From CAVRJC01 sp963721435 (GTDB taxonomy: Bacteria > Actinomycetota > Acidimicrobiia > IMCC26256 > DASPTH01), in the NCBI GenBank assembly GCA_963721435.1, contig CAVRJC010000005.1, positions 310,001-374,000 on the forward strand: DNA of 64,000 nucleotides, written 5' to 3'. Both the position numbers and the translations under genes were made by a program. Positions within the stretch are counted from its first letter, which is position 1; each line of letters opens with the position of its first letter. Shown here in pieces: positions 30,790 to 38,608 of the stretch. The notes below the pieces were generated by a model. It was given only the letters and a program-made list of their open reading frames with translations. It had not been told where the DNA came from and ran no database searches.

Positions 30790-30808
30790 CTTTACGGATT
30801 CCGCAACG

Positions 30809-31369
30809 TCAGCGCAAGGGATTCCGGAGCCGGTGGGTGCCGACCCACACCGCAAGGGCACCGCCCACGAGCAGCTTGACCGCGACCAGCCACAGCGTGA
30901 CCGTGCGCCCGGTCTGGTTCCCGGCGCCGGAGCCGGGATCGGTGAGCACCCACGCCATGACCGCGATGGCGAGCGCCAGGCACGCGATGCCGGCGCCCAG
31001 CACCCAGTGGGCGCGCGACCGGGTCATCTCCCAGCCGAGCACGGTCGGCTGGGGAGGCACGGCGGGGGCCCGGCTGGCCGGTGCCGGCATGGGCGCAGGG
31101 GCAGCCGGTCGCGCGGGCGGGGGCCGCACGGCTCCCGATCGGGTGGCGTCGTAGCGCGCCCGCTCGGCGGCATCCGAGAGCACGCGGTATGCCGCGCTCA
31201 CCGTCTTGAACCGTTCGGCCGTCGCGGTGTCGGGATCGGCCTGAGGACGGGCGTCGGGATGGAGCTCCCGCGCGAGGGCGCGGAACGCGGCCGAGATCTC
31301 CTCGGGTGACGCCGTGGCGGTCACGCCGAGATCGGCGTAGAGATCACGCGACGGCACCCGAATCGCCAT
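30809..31369 (-). CDS. J-domain membrane protein
   Basis: 186 aa. Residues 5-70 form a J domain (DLYADLGVTATASPEEISAA, ALARELHPDARPQ with the HPD tripeptide, then AYRVLSDAAERARYD). A Pro/Ala-rich linker follows near 80-115. Two membrane segments come last: WVLGAGIACLALAIAVMAWV near 130 and LWLVAVKLLVGGALAVWVG near 160. There is no G/F or zinc-finger region, so it is not a canonical DnaJ but a membrane-tethered co-chaperone of DnaK. ATG 31369 was chosen because the J domain starts there. Divergent from the oxidoreductase gene at 31401. Confidence 0.85.
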   Translation of the reverse strand: MAIRVPSRDLYADLGVTATASPEEISAAFRALARELHPDARPQADPDTATAERFKTVSAAYRVLSDAAERARYDATRSGAVRPPPARPAAPAPMPAPASRAPAVPPQPTVLGWEMTRSRAHWVLGAGIACLALAIAVMAWVLTDPGSGAGNQTGRTVTLWLVAVKLLVGGALAVWVGTHRLRNPLR

Positions 31370-31400
31370 GCTCTGATTGTGCCCTGTCAAACTGCATTTC

Positions 31401-31871
31401 GTGGCGTCGTGGTCCGACTTCTCGCTCCAGGCACCCGACCTGGCCGCGGCCATCCGGGCCCGGTTCGGCGCGCACATCCACTCGGTGCTGGCCACGCTCA
31501 GGCGGGATGGCTCGCCACGCGTGAGCGGGCTGGAGACGCACTTCTCCGACGGCGAGCTGTGGTTGGCGATGATGCCCGACGCCCGCAAGGCCGCCGACCT
31601 GCGCCGCAATCCGAGCTTTGCGCTGCACTCGGCGCCGGAGGCCGAGCTGGTCGACGGCGACGCCAAGCTCAACGGCCACGCGGTCGAAGTGACCGACGAC
31701 GAGACAATCGTGCGATTCATGGGCGCGCTCCCCCAGCCACCCCCGCCGAGCGGCGTCGGGTTGTTCCGCGCCGACATCACCGACGCGTCGCTCACGCGCG
31801 TGCAGGGCGACGAGCTGGTGATCGACTTCTGGCGCGACGGCGCACCCCCGCGCCGGACCCGCCGTCAGTAG
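31401..31871 (+). CDS. Pyridoxamine 5'-phosphate oxidase-like (FMN or F420 binding) protein
   Basis: About 156 aa of the split-barrel PNPOx superfamily. The N-terminus VASWSDFSLQAPDLAAAIRA matches members that begin MASWSEF; therefore I place the start at GTG 31401 rather than TTG 31377. HSVLATLRRDGSPRVSGLE near 30 and LWLAMMPDARKAADLRRNP near 55 are the conserved strands and the cofactor loop. In actinobacteria such proteins often use F420, but the cofactor is not provable here. The gene converges with the thioesterase gene, with stops overlapping by 7 bp. Confidence 0.75.
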   Translation: MASWSDFSLQAPDLAAAIRARFGAHIHSVLATLRRDGSPRVSGLETHFSDGELWLAMMPDARKAADLRRNPSFALHSAPEAELVDGDAKLNGHAVEVTDDETIVRFMGALPQPPPPSGVGLFRADITDASLTRVQGDELVIDFWRDGAPPRRTRRQ

Positions 31872-32272
31872 CTCGCGGCGACCGCTTCGAGCTTCTCGCG
31901 CAACACCGGTGGGATCGGCGTGGCGTCGTGCGTGCCGGGGACGACCGACACGTACGTGATGACGCCCTCGCACGCGGGCGCGTCGCCGACCGCCGCGGTG
32001 TACGTGAGGTCGAACGACGCGTTCCCGATGCGCGTCGGCGCGACCGCGATCGCGACGTCGTCGTCGAAGCCCGCCGGGCCCTCCCACTCGACGACTGCCT
32101 TCACCACCATCACGTCGAAGTCACGCACGAACGCGACCGCAGGCGGGAACCCCATCCAGTCGAAGAAGCGCGTGGACGCCTCGTCGAAGTACGTGAGCCA
32201 GTGCGCGTTGAAGACGACGCCCTGCACGTCGACCTCCGCGTACCGGGGGCGCAGGTGATGCACGAACGCCAT
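31865..32272 (-). CDS. Hot-dog fold acyl-CoA thioesterase (YbgC/4HBT type)
   Basis: 135 aa. The N-terminal HHLRPRYAEVDVQGVVFNAH contains the 4-hydroxybenzoyl-CoA thioesterase type catalytic Asp (EVDVQG), followed by WLTYFDEASTRFFDWMG. The rest fits the hot-dog sheet (MVVKAVVEWEGPAGFDDDV, FDLTYTA). It probably hydrolyses short or aromatic acyl-CoA; the substrate is unknown. It begins 8 nt after the pheT stop and so is likely the last gene of the infC-pheT transcript. Confidence 0.85.
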   Translation of the reverse strand: MAFVHHLRPRYAEVDVQGVVFNAHWLTYFDEASTRFFDWMGFPPAVAFVRDFDVMVVKAVVEWEGPAGFDDDVAIAVAPTRIGNASFDLTYTAAVGDAPACEGVITYVSVVPGTHDATPIPPVLREKLEAVAASY

Positions 32273-32280
32273 GCGGTGCG

Positions 32281-34689
32281 TCAGCCGCGGAGCTGTGCGC
32301 CGTGGCCATCGACGACAGCGTCGATGGCGCGTTGGCGAAGCTCGCCCACTTCGGCATCGGTGAGTGTGCGATCCGGTGCGCGGAGGCGCAACGCGAACGC
32401 GAGCGACCGCTTGCGCGCACCCAGCGCGTCGGAGCGGAACACGTCGAAGGTGCGCACGTCTTCGAGCAGATCACCGCCGGCCGCTCGCAACGTGGCCACG
32501 ATCGCGCCCGCGGGCACACCGTCGTCGACGACGAACGCGAGGTCGATCGCCGACGCGGGGAATCGTGACGGAGTGCGGAACGACCGGTCGCGGCGCGGGG
32601 CGTCGAAGAGCGCGTCGAGCGAAAGCTCCGCCGCGACCACCGGGCCGTTGAGCCCTACGGCGTCGAGCACGTCGGCGGCGATCTCGCCGACCACACCGGC
32701 GTCGACCCCACTCACGAGGACGCGCGCCGCGCGCCCGGCGCGGAACCCACGCACCGAGTCGGCTTCGAGGCTCAGATCGGCGATGCCGAGCGCGTCGGCG
32801 ATCACTCGCACCGCGTCGACCGCGTCGTAGACGTCGCGCTCGCGGTCGGTCTCGACCGGCGCGCGGCGCACCGTGCCCGAGAGCGCGACGGCGACGTGCT
32901 CGGGCTCGTCGGGGAGCGGGCCTCCGCCGCCCATCGCGGCCGCGAACACGCGGCCCTGCTCGAACAACGCGACATCGACGAGACCGTGCGCGTGATTGGC
33001 CGCGACCACGCGCAGCAGCCCCGCGAGGATGCGCGTGCGCAGCACCGACTCCTCCGCGCGCAACGGGTTCGAGGCGCGGACCATGCGGTCGACGGGCGCG
33101 CCCGAACGTTCGAGGTCGGCGGGCGCGACGAGCGAGAGGGTGATCGCCTCCGACATGCCCAGCCCGACGAGCGCGTCGGCCACCGCCCGGCGCTCCTGCT
33201 GGCGCGGCGTGAGCGCGCCGACCTGGCCGTGGCCCTCGGGCAGGGTGCGGCCGATGGCATCGAAGCCGATGCGCCGCGCCACCTCCTCCACGAGGTCGAT
33301 CTCGCGCGTGAGGTCGGGGCGCCACGACGGCGGCGTGACCGAGACGGTGTCGTCGTCGGGCTCGGCGGCGTCGGGGACGTCGAGCTCGATCCCGAGCGGT
33401 GCGAGCGCGTCCCACACGTCTTCGGCGTCGAGCGTGGTGCCGAGCACCGCGTTCACGCGGCGCGTGCGCAGCGTGATGCGCGGGCGGGCGATCGGTGCCG
33501 GGTATTCGTCGCACGCGTCGGGCGCGACGCGCGCGTCCGCCACCTGCACGAACAGCTCCATCGCCCGCTCGGCGTTGCGCGCGACCGCGTCGGGATCGAT
33601 GCCCCGCTCGAAGCGCGCGCTCGACTCGCTCCGGAGCTTGAGGCGCTTGGAGCTGCGGGCAATGCCCATGGGCTGGAAGTACGCGGCTTCGAGCAGGATC
33701 TCGGTGGTCGCGTCCGACACTTCGGCGGTCGAGCCACCCATGATCCCGGCGATCGCCTGTGGGGCCTGCTCGGCGTCCGCGATCACGAGGTCCTCGGCGG
33801 TGAGCTCGCGCTCGACACCGTCGAGGGTGGTCATCTGCTCGCCATCGCGCCCGAGCCGCACGACGATGCCGCGGCCGCCGAGCCGACCGAGGTCGAACGC
33901 GTGCAGCGGCTGGTTGCGCTCGAGCAGCACGTAGTTGGTGACGTCGACCACGTTGCTGATCGGCCGCATGCCCGCCTTCACGAGGCGCTGGGCCATCCAC
34001 GCGGGCGACTCCCCGATCGTGACCCGTGCGACACGGCCCAGATAGCGCGCGCAGCGCTCGGAGTCTTCGATGACCACCGTGATGTCGTTGGCGACCGACG
34101 CGTCGACGGCCGCGTGCGGCTCGGGCACACCGAACGGGAGCTTGAAGTGCGCCGCGAGCTCGCGCGCGACGCCGACGATGCACATGGCATCAGGACGGTT
34201 GGGCGTGATCGACAGGTCGAAGATCACGTCGTCGAGGCCGAGGATCACGCGCACGTCGTCGCCGAGTTCGCTCGACTTGTCGAGCTCGATGATCCCGCTG
34301 TGGTCGTCGCCGAGCCCCATCTCGCGTGCCGACAGCAGCATGCCGTCGGACACTTCGCCGCGGATCGTCCGGCGCTCGAGCGTGAACCCCCCGGGGAGCG
34401 TCGCGCCCGACGGCGCGTACGGCACGACCATGCCCGCGATGATGTTCGGTGCACCGCACACGACGCGCGTCTGCCCGCTGCCGAAGTCGATGTCGGCGAG
34501 GCGGATCTTGTCGGCATTCGGGTGCGGCAGCACGTCGAGGATGCGCGCCGCGATCACGCCGCTGATCTCGCGACCGGGCTCCTCGACGGCCTCGACCTCG
34601 AGCCCGAGCTGGTTCAGCGCCGAGACGATGTCGGGCACCGGCGCGGTGACCGGCGCGAAGTCCCTGATCCAGGAGAGGGGTGCGAGCAT
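32281..34689 (-). CDS. pheT: Phenylalanyl-tRNA synthetase beta subunit
   Basis: 802 aa, full length. Order of domains: N-terminal segment (MLAPLSWIRDFAPV), EMAP-like tRNA-binding OB fold near 40-150 (VIAARILDVLPHPNADKI, RVVCGAPNI), B3/B4 editing region, B5 domain, catalytic-like core, and a C-terminal anticodon-binding FDX-ACB domain near 710-802 (RFPASAIDLAFVVDDGVP). It pairs with PheS as an alpha2-beta2 enzyme. It starts about 60 nt after pheS. Uninterrupted over 2.4 kb. Confidence 0.96.
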   Translation of the reverse strand: MLAPLSWIRDFAPVTAPVPDIVSALNQLGLEVEAVEEPGREISGVIAARILDVLPHPNADKIRLADIDFGSGQTRVVCGAPNIIAGMVVPYAPSGATLPGGFTLERRTIRGEVSDGMLLSAREMGLGDDHSGIIELDKSSELGDDVRVILGLDDVIFDLSITPNRPDAMCIVGVARELAAHFKLPFGVPEPHAAVDASVANDITVVIEDSERCARYLGRVARVTIGESPAWMAQRLVKAGMRPISNVVDVTNYVLLERNQPLHAFDLGRLGGRGIVVRLGRDGEQMTTLDGVERELTAEDLVIADAEQAPQAIAGIMGGSTAEVSDATTEILLEAAYFQPMGIARSSKRLKLRSESSARFERGIDPDAVARNAERAMELFVQVADARVAPDACDEYPAPIARPRITLRTRRVNAVLGTTLDAEDVWDALAPLGIELDVPDAAEPDDDTVSVTPPSWRPDLTREIDLVEEVARRIGFDAIGRTLPEGHGQVGALTPRQQERRAVADALVGLGMSEAITLSLVAPADLERSGAPVDRMVRASNPLRAEESVLRTRILAGLLRVVAANHAHGLVDVALFEQGRVFAAAMGGGGPLPDEPEHVAVALSGTVRRAPVETDRERDVYDAVDAVRVIADALGIADLSLEADSVRGFRAGRAARVLVSGVDAGVVGEIAADVLDAVGLNGPVVAAELSLDALFDAPRRDRSFRTPSRFPASAIDLAFVVDDGVPAGAIVATLRAAGGDLLEDVRTFDVFRSDALGARKRSLAFALRLRAPDRTLTDAEVGELRQRAIDAVVDGHGAQLRG

Positions 34690-34751
34690 CTATACCAGTC
34701 GATTCCGCTCCGGCGTCCCGGCCGTCCGGCCACGCCTCCGCTGCATCTCCA

Positions 34752-35804
34752 TCAGTACTGCGCCAGGAATCGGACGTCGTCGTCGAAGAAGGTCTTGATC
34801 TCGTCGATGCCGTAACGGACCATCGCGATGCGCTCGAGGCCGAAGCCGAACGCAAATCCCGTGTACTCCTCGGAGTCGATGCCTACGCCTTCGAGCACGT
34901 TGGGGTCGACCATCCCGCAGCCGCCGAGCTCGAGCCACCCGGACCCGAAGCAGACGCGACAGCCCTCGCCACCGCAGAAGATGCAGCTCACCGCGAGCTC
35001 GGCCGACGGCTCGGTGTAGGGGAAGAAGTCGGGACGGAAGCGCGTGCGGATCGACTCGTCGCCGAACAGCGCGCGCACGAAGGTCTCGATGGTGCCGAAG
35101 AGATCGGCCAGCGTGATGCCGCGGTCGACGACCAGCGCCTCGATCTGGTGGAACACCGGCGAGTGACGCGGCGACGGCGTCTCGTTCCGGTAGGTGCGGC
35201 CCGGCGCGACGATGAAGATCGGCGGCTGCATGCTCTCCATCGTGCGGATCTGCACCGGTGACGTGTGGGTGCGCAGGAGGATCTGCTCGGGCGCGCCGAG
35301 TTCGACGTAGAGGGTGTCCTGCATCGAGCGCGCGGGGTGCGCCGCCGGGATGTTGAGCGCTTCGAAGTTGTGGTAGTCGTCTTCGACCTCGGGGCCTTCC
35401 ATCACGAGATAGCCCATGCCCACGAAGATGTCCTCGAGCTCGCGCTGTATCTGCGTGACGAGGTGCAGGTGCCCGCGCTCGGCGCCGTGACCGCCGAGCG
35501 TGAGATCGAGACGGTCGCGATCGGCCGCCCCCTCGGCGTCGGCGGCCGCGAGCTCCGCCCGTCGCGCGTCGACGAGTGCCGTGAGGGCGGCGCGGCACTC
35601 CCCGACCGCCTTGCCCACGATCGGTCGCTCGGCGCCGTCGAGGCTCTTGATCGCCTCGTTCACCTCCGTGAGCACCGACTGGCGGCCGAGGAACTGGCGC
35701 TCGACATCCTTGAGCTCGTCCAGGGAGGAGGCGGCCGCGAGCGCCGCGCCGGCGACGGCGCGCTCGGCATCGAGCCGGGCCGCGAGATCGGCGGCCGAGG
35801 TCAT
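34752..35804 (-). CDS. pheS: Phenylalanyl-tRNA synthetase alpha subunit
   Basis: 350 aa. An N-terminal coiled coil (residues 1-100, DVERQFLGRQSVLTEVNEAI) contacts tRNA. The class II core follows: HPARSMQDTLYVE, LLRTHTSPVQIRTM (motif 2 region), RTYRNETPSPRHSPVFHQIE, and motif 3 GFAFGFGLERIAMVRYGID. SCIFCGGEGCRVCFGSGWLE carries four Cys and could bind a metal; this is common in PheS. ATG 35804 gives the usual start MTSAADLAARLDAE. It overlaps the trmH stop by 4 bp. Confidence 0.96.
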   Translation of the reverse strand: MTSAADLAARLDAERAVAGAALAAASSLDELKDVERQFLGRQSVLTEVNEAIKSLDGAERPIVGKAVGECRAALTALVDARRAELAAADAEGAADRDRLDLTLGGHGAERGHLHLVTQIQRELEDIFVGMGYLVMEGPEVEDDYHNFEALNIPAAHPARSMQDTLYVELGAPEQILLRTHTSPVQIRTMESMQPPIFIVAPGRTYRNETPSPRHSPVFHQIEALVVDRGITLADLFGTIETFVRALFGDESIRTRFRPDFFPYTEPSAELAVSCIFCGGEGCRVCFGSGWLELGGCGMVDPNVLEGVGIDSEEYTGFAFGFGLERIAMVRYGIDEIKTFFDDDVRFLAQY

Positions 35805-36649
35805 GCCCGGGCCGCCGCGAGCTGACGGGCGGATTCGAAGCACAGCACGGTGCCGGCCATCGCCACGTTGAGCGACTCCGCCGACGCAGTCATCGGGATG
35901 GTCACCTGGCCGTCGAGCAACGCGACGACCTCGTCGCCGAGGCCGTGGGCCTCGTTGCCGAGCACCACCGCGGTCGGGCGCCGGAAGTCGACGTCGGCAT
36001 ACGGAGTGCCGGTTCCGGCGACAGCACCCAACCGCTGCCGGCCGAGCTCGCCGAGCGCGTCGAGCGCCTCCACCGCGGACCACTCCTCCATCACGGGAAC
36101 CCCGAAGATCGCACCTGCTGACGCACGCACGACCTTGGGATTGTACGCATCGACGGATCCGCGGCTCAGCACGATTCCCGCGGCTCCCGATGCCTCACCG
36201 CTGCGCAGCAACGTGCCGACGTTGCCCGGATCACCCAACTCGACGCCCACGACCACGAGACCCTCGCCCACCAGCCAGTCCCTGCGTGGCGCGGGCTTGC
36301 GCGCCACCGCGAGCACCGGCTGCGGCGTCACCGTGCTGCCCACGCGCTCGAGCACGCCCTCCTTGAGGACCTGCCAGTCGACCCCCGCGGCCTCGACCCG
36401 CTCCCGCAACGAGGCGAACGCGACGTCGGCACCGGGGCCGAAGTACACGACTTCGATCGGCGCGTCGTGATCGAACGCCGCGTTGACCGCGCGCGGCCCT
36501 TCGACCACGAACGCCGCCTCCGCATCGCGCGCCCGCCGATCGTTCAGCAGGGCGCGGAGTCGCTTGACCGCCTGGTGCCTCGGCCCCAGTCCTTGCGAAC
36601 CGTTGTCAGGCAGCTTCGAGCGCCTCGCGCGCGGTGGAGACCAGCGCAC
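35801..36649 (-). CDS. SpoU/TrmH family rRNA methyltransferase (start uncertain)
   Basis: A SPOUT-fold 2'-O-methyltransferase related to TsnR/RlmB. The N-terminal substrate domain has GPRHQAVKRLRALL and FVVEGPRAVNAAFDHDAPIE. SPOUT motifs follow: DPGNVGTLLRSGEASGAAGI near 135, VLGNEAHGLGDEVVALL near 225 and IPMTASAESLNVAMAGTVL near 250. Homology begins near 36590, but there is no ATG, GTG or TTG in frame there. The nearest is ATG 36649 inside the rplT end, giving 282 aa. A CTG start or a sequence error are alternatives. Position after rplT and before pheS matches tsnR of M. tuberculosis. Confidence 0.82.
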   Translation of the reverse strand: MRWSPPRARRSKLPDNGSQGLGPRHQAVKRLRALLNDRRARDAEAAFVVEGPRAVNAAFDHDAPIEVVYFGPGADVAFASLRERVEAAGVDWQVLKEGVLERVGSTVTPQPVLAVARKPAPRRDWLVGEGLVVVGVELGDPGNVGTLLRSGEASGAAGIVLSRGSVDAYNPKVVRASAGAIFGVPVMEEWSAVEALDALGELGRQRLGAVAGTGTPYADVDFRRPTAVVLGNEAHGLGDEVVALLDGQVTIPMTASAESLNVAMAGTVLCFESARQLAAARA

Positions 36650-36968
36650 CGAACGCCGCGGAGTCGCGCACGGCGAGATCGGCGAGGATCTTGCGGTCGA
36701 CTTCGATCTCGGCGGCCTTCAGCCCCGCGACGAACCGCGAGTACGAGATGTCGTTCTGGCGGCACGCGGCGTTGATGCGGGTGATCCACAGGCGGCGGAA
36801 CTCGCCCTTGCGCGCCCGGCGGTCGCGATAGGCGTAGTTCCCGGAGTGCATGACCTGCTCGTTGGCCTTGCGGACACTCCGGCTGCGCGCGCCGCGGTAC
36901 CCCTCGGCGCGCTCGAGGATCTTGCGGCGGTGCTTCTTGCTGTGGACGGATCGCTTGACCCTGGCCAT
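36606..36968 (-). CDS. rplT: 50S ribosomal protein L20
   Basis: 120 aa, highly basic. The N-terminus MARVKRSVHSKKHRRKILE is diagnostic. ARSRSVRKANEQVMHSGNYA and RLWITRINAACRQNDISYSRF follow. It binds 23S rRNA early in assembly and, in several bacteria, represses its own operon. Here it is the third gene of infC-rpmI-rplT, 45 bp after rpmI. Complete. Confidence 0.97.
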   Translation of the reverse strand: MARVKRSVHSKKHRRKILERAEGYRGARSRSVRKANEQVMHSGNYAYRDRRARKGEFRRLWITRINAACRQNDISYSRFVAGLKAAEIEVDRKILADLAVRDSAAFGALVSTAREALEAA

Positions 36969-37013
36969 TGTGGAAACTCCCTCACGGACTACGAATGATC
37001 AGACGGGCGAATG

Positions 37014-37208
37014 TCAGCGGCCCAGCAGGCGGTCGACCCGCTTCTTGTCGCCGCCGACCACCTCGGCCGGGCGCCCCAGCGAGCGCTTGCGCCGACTCGA
37101 CTTCTTCTCGAGCAGGTGCGACCGGTTCTGCTTGCGCCGCCGGATCTTCCCCGTGCCCGTGACCTTGAACCGCTTGGCGGCTCCACGGTGGGTCTTCATC
37201 TTCGGCAT
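37014..37208 (-). CDS. rpmI: 50S ribosomal protein L35
   Basis: 64 aa from ATG 37208 (MPKMKTHRGAAKRFKVTGTG), the standard N-terminus. A GTG one codon earlier is possible. Very basic throughout. The ATG shares one base with the infC stop (TGATG), so translation is coupled. It is the middle gene of the conserved infC-rpmI-rplT operon. Confidence 0.97.
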   Translation of the reverse strand: MPKMKTHRGAAKRFKVTGTGKIRRRKQNRSHLLEKKSSRRKRSLGRPAEVVGGDKKRVDRLLGR

Positions 37209-37894
37209 CACACTGCTCCGTTGCTCTCGGGTGGTTCGGGTGCCTCGGGCACCGCGACCGGTGGTTCGGGACTTGTCGGTTCAGGGCTGGTCGGCTCTGG
37301 ACTTGCGGCTGCACTCGCCGGTGCAGGGCTTGCGGCTTCGTGCCGCGGTGCCGGCGCATCGGACTTGGCCTTACGGCCGTCCTTGCGGACGGGGTGCAGG
37401 ACCATGGTCATGTTGCGACCGTCCTGGCGCGGTGTGGACTCGACCACCGCGACGTCACCGACGTCTTCTGCGACCCGGTTGAGGATCTTCAGGCCGAGCT
37501 CCGGGTGCGCCATCTCACGACCGCGGAACATGATCGTGAGCTTGACCTTGTTGCCCTCGCCCAAGAACCGCACCACGTGCTTCATCTTGGTGACGTAGTC
37601 GTGCTCGTCGATCTTGGGCCGGAACTTCATCTCTTTGATGACGACGTTCGTGGCCTTGCGCTTCGACTGCCGACGACGCTGTTCCTGCTCGTAGACATAA
37701 CGCCCATAGTCCATGACCCGGCAGACCGGGGGGTTGGCATTGGGCGCCACCTCGACCAGATCGAACTCGAGCTGCCGGGCGTACGAAAGCGCCTCCGGGA
37801 GTGGCTTGACGCCGAGCTGCTCGCCCTCGGGACCGACGAGGAAGACTTCGCGCGCTCGAATGCGGTCGTTGATCCGGACCTCGTGTGCAGCTAT
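37208..37894 (-). CDS. infC: Translation initiation factor IF-3, probable ATA start
   Basis: IF-3 proofreads initiator tRNA and start codons on the 30S subunit. Homology starts at EVRINDRIRAREVFLVGPEG and includes LPEALSYARQLEFDLVEVAP, the linker VYEQEQRRRQSKRK, and the C-domain EMKFRPKIDEHDYVTKMKH and IMFRGREMAHPELG. A 50-residue Pro/Ala/Ser/Glu-rich tail is an actinobacterial extension. Upstream ATG codons lie in or before a terminator-like hairpin. The codon ATA at 37894, eight residues before INDR, follows GAGG with 7 nt spacing. That makes it a good candidate for the non-AUG starts typical of infC. About 228 aa; the start is inferred. Confidence 0.9.
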   Translation of the reverse strand: MAAHEVRINDRIRAREVFLVGPEGEQLGVKPLPEALSYARQLEFDLVEVAPNANPPVCRVMDYGRYVYEQEQRRRQSKRKATNVVIKEMKFRPKIDEHDYVTKMKHVVRFLGEGNKVKLTIMFRGREMAHPELGLKILNRVAEDVGDVAVVESTPRQDGRNMTMVLHPVRKDGRKAKSDAPAPRHEAASPAPASAAASPEPTSPEPTSPEPPVAVPEAPEPPESNGAV

Positions 37895-37933
37895 CTGGTC
37901 ACCTCGTATCGTGGGAGATTGGGTCGGGAACGC

Positions 37934-37963
37934 AAAATGACGGACACGGGAAGTGTCCGTCAT
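37934..37963 (-). terminator. Hairpin with U-run in the infC leader, probable attenuator
   Basis: On the minus strand ATGACGGACAC and GTGTCCGTCAT form a perfect 11-bp stem with a 5-nt loop TTCCC, followed by TTTTGCG. It lies about 40 nt upstream of the likely infC start. infC-rpmI-rplT operons are commonly controlled by leader attenuation, so this fits a regulatory terminator. Confidence 0.7.
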
Positions 37964-38129
37964 GCAGATGTGAGCCCAACACTCGTGAAAGAGCCGGGCT
38001 CGACCGTATGAGCGGACCCGGCGCACCATCTACGAACAACGTTGGCCGTAAACGACTTTCGAAGTTCTCGAGTGGCCGGGTGGGGAACGGATCCCACTTC
38101 CCTGGTTGACTTCCGGAAAGGATACCAGC

Positions 38130-38570
38130 GTGAGCAGCATCTGGACACCATCAGGCGAGCACCCCACAGATCCATTGGGCGATCCGAGCGAGCCGGGGAC
38201 GCGTGGCGGGCCCGGCGGCGACGTCGCCGGCTACGACGACGAGGAGCTCTCCCCCGAGCAGATCGCCGAGGTCGAGGCCGAGATGTTCCGGGCCCGGGCC
38301 GAGCTGGCGTCGGTGCCGGTGGCCGACATCGTGGCCAACCACGCCGTCGGGCTCTGGCAGCTGGCGGTGCTGCACCTCACCCCGGATCCCGGCCCCGACG
38401 GCCGGCCGACGGAACCCCGTCTCGACGAGGCCGGGCTCGCGATCGACGCCTTCGCGGCACTGGTCGAAGGCCTGGGCGCGCGCCTGGCCCCCAACGACGA
38501 AGCCCTGCGGGACGCGCTCGCGCAGCTCCGGCTCGCCTTCGTCCAGGTGTCGGACCGGCCCTTCGAATGA
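38130..38570 (+). CDS. DUF1844 domain protein
   Basis: 146 aa from GTG 38130, preceded by GGAAAGGA at 7-nt spacing. Residues 45-140 match DUF1844 (AELASVPVADIVANHAVGLW, LAVLHLTP, DEAGLAIDAFAALVEGLGAR, LRDALAQLRLAFVQVS). The family is small, helical and of unknown function, and in actinobacteria it lies next to infC. The N-terminal 40 residues are Gly/Asp/Pro-rich and probably disordered. Divergent from infC and 38 bp before the GH15 gene, with which it may be co-transcribed. Confidence 0.85.
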   Translation: MSSIWTPSGEHPTDPLGDPSEPGTRGGPGGDVAGYDDEELSPEQIAEVEAEMFRARAELASVPVADIVANHAVGLWQLAVLHLTPDPGPDGRPTEPRLDEAGLAIDAFAALVEGLGARLAPNDEALRDALAQLRLAFVQVSDRPFE

Positions 38571-38608
38571 ACTGGGTCGAATGAAAGGCGTCGAATGAGA
38601 GCAGGCGC

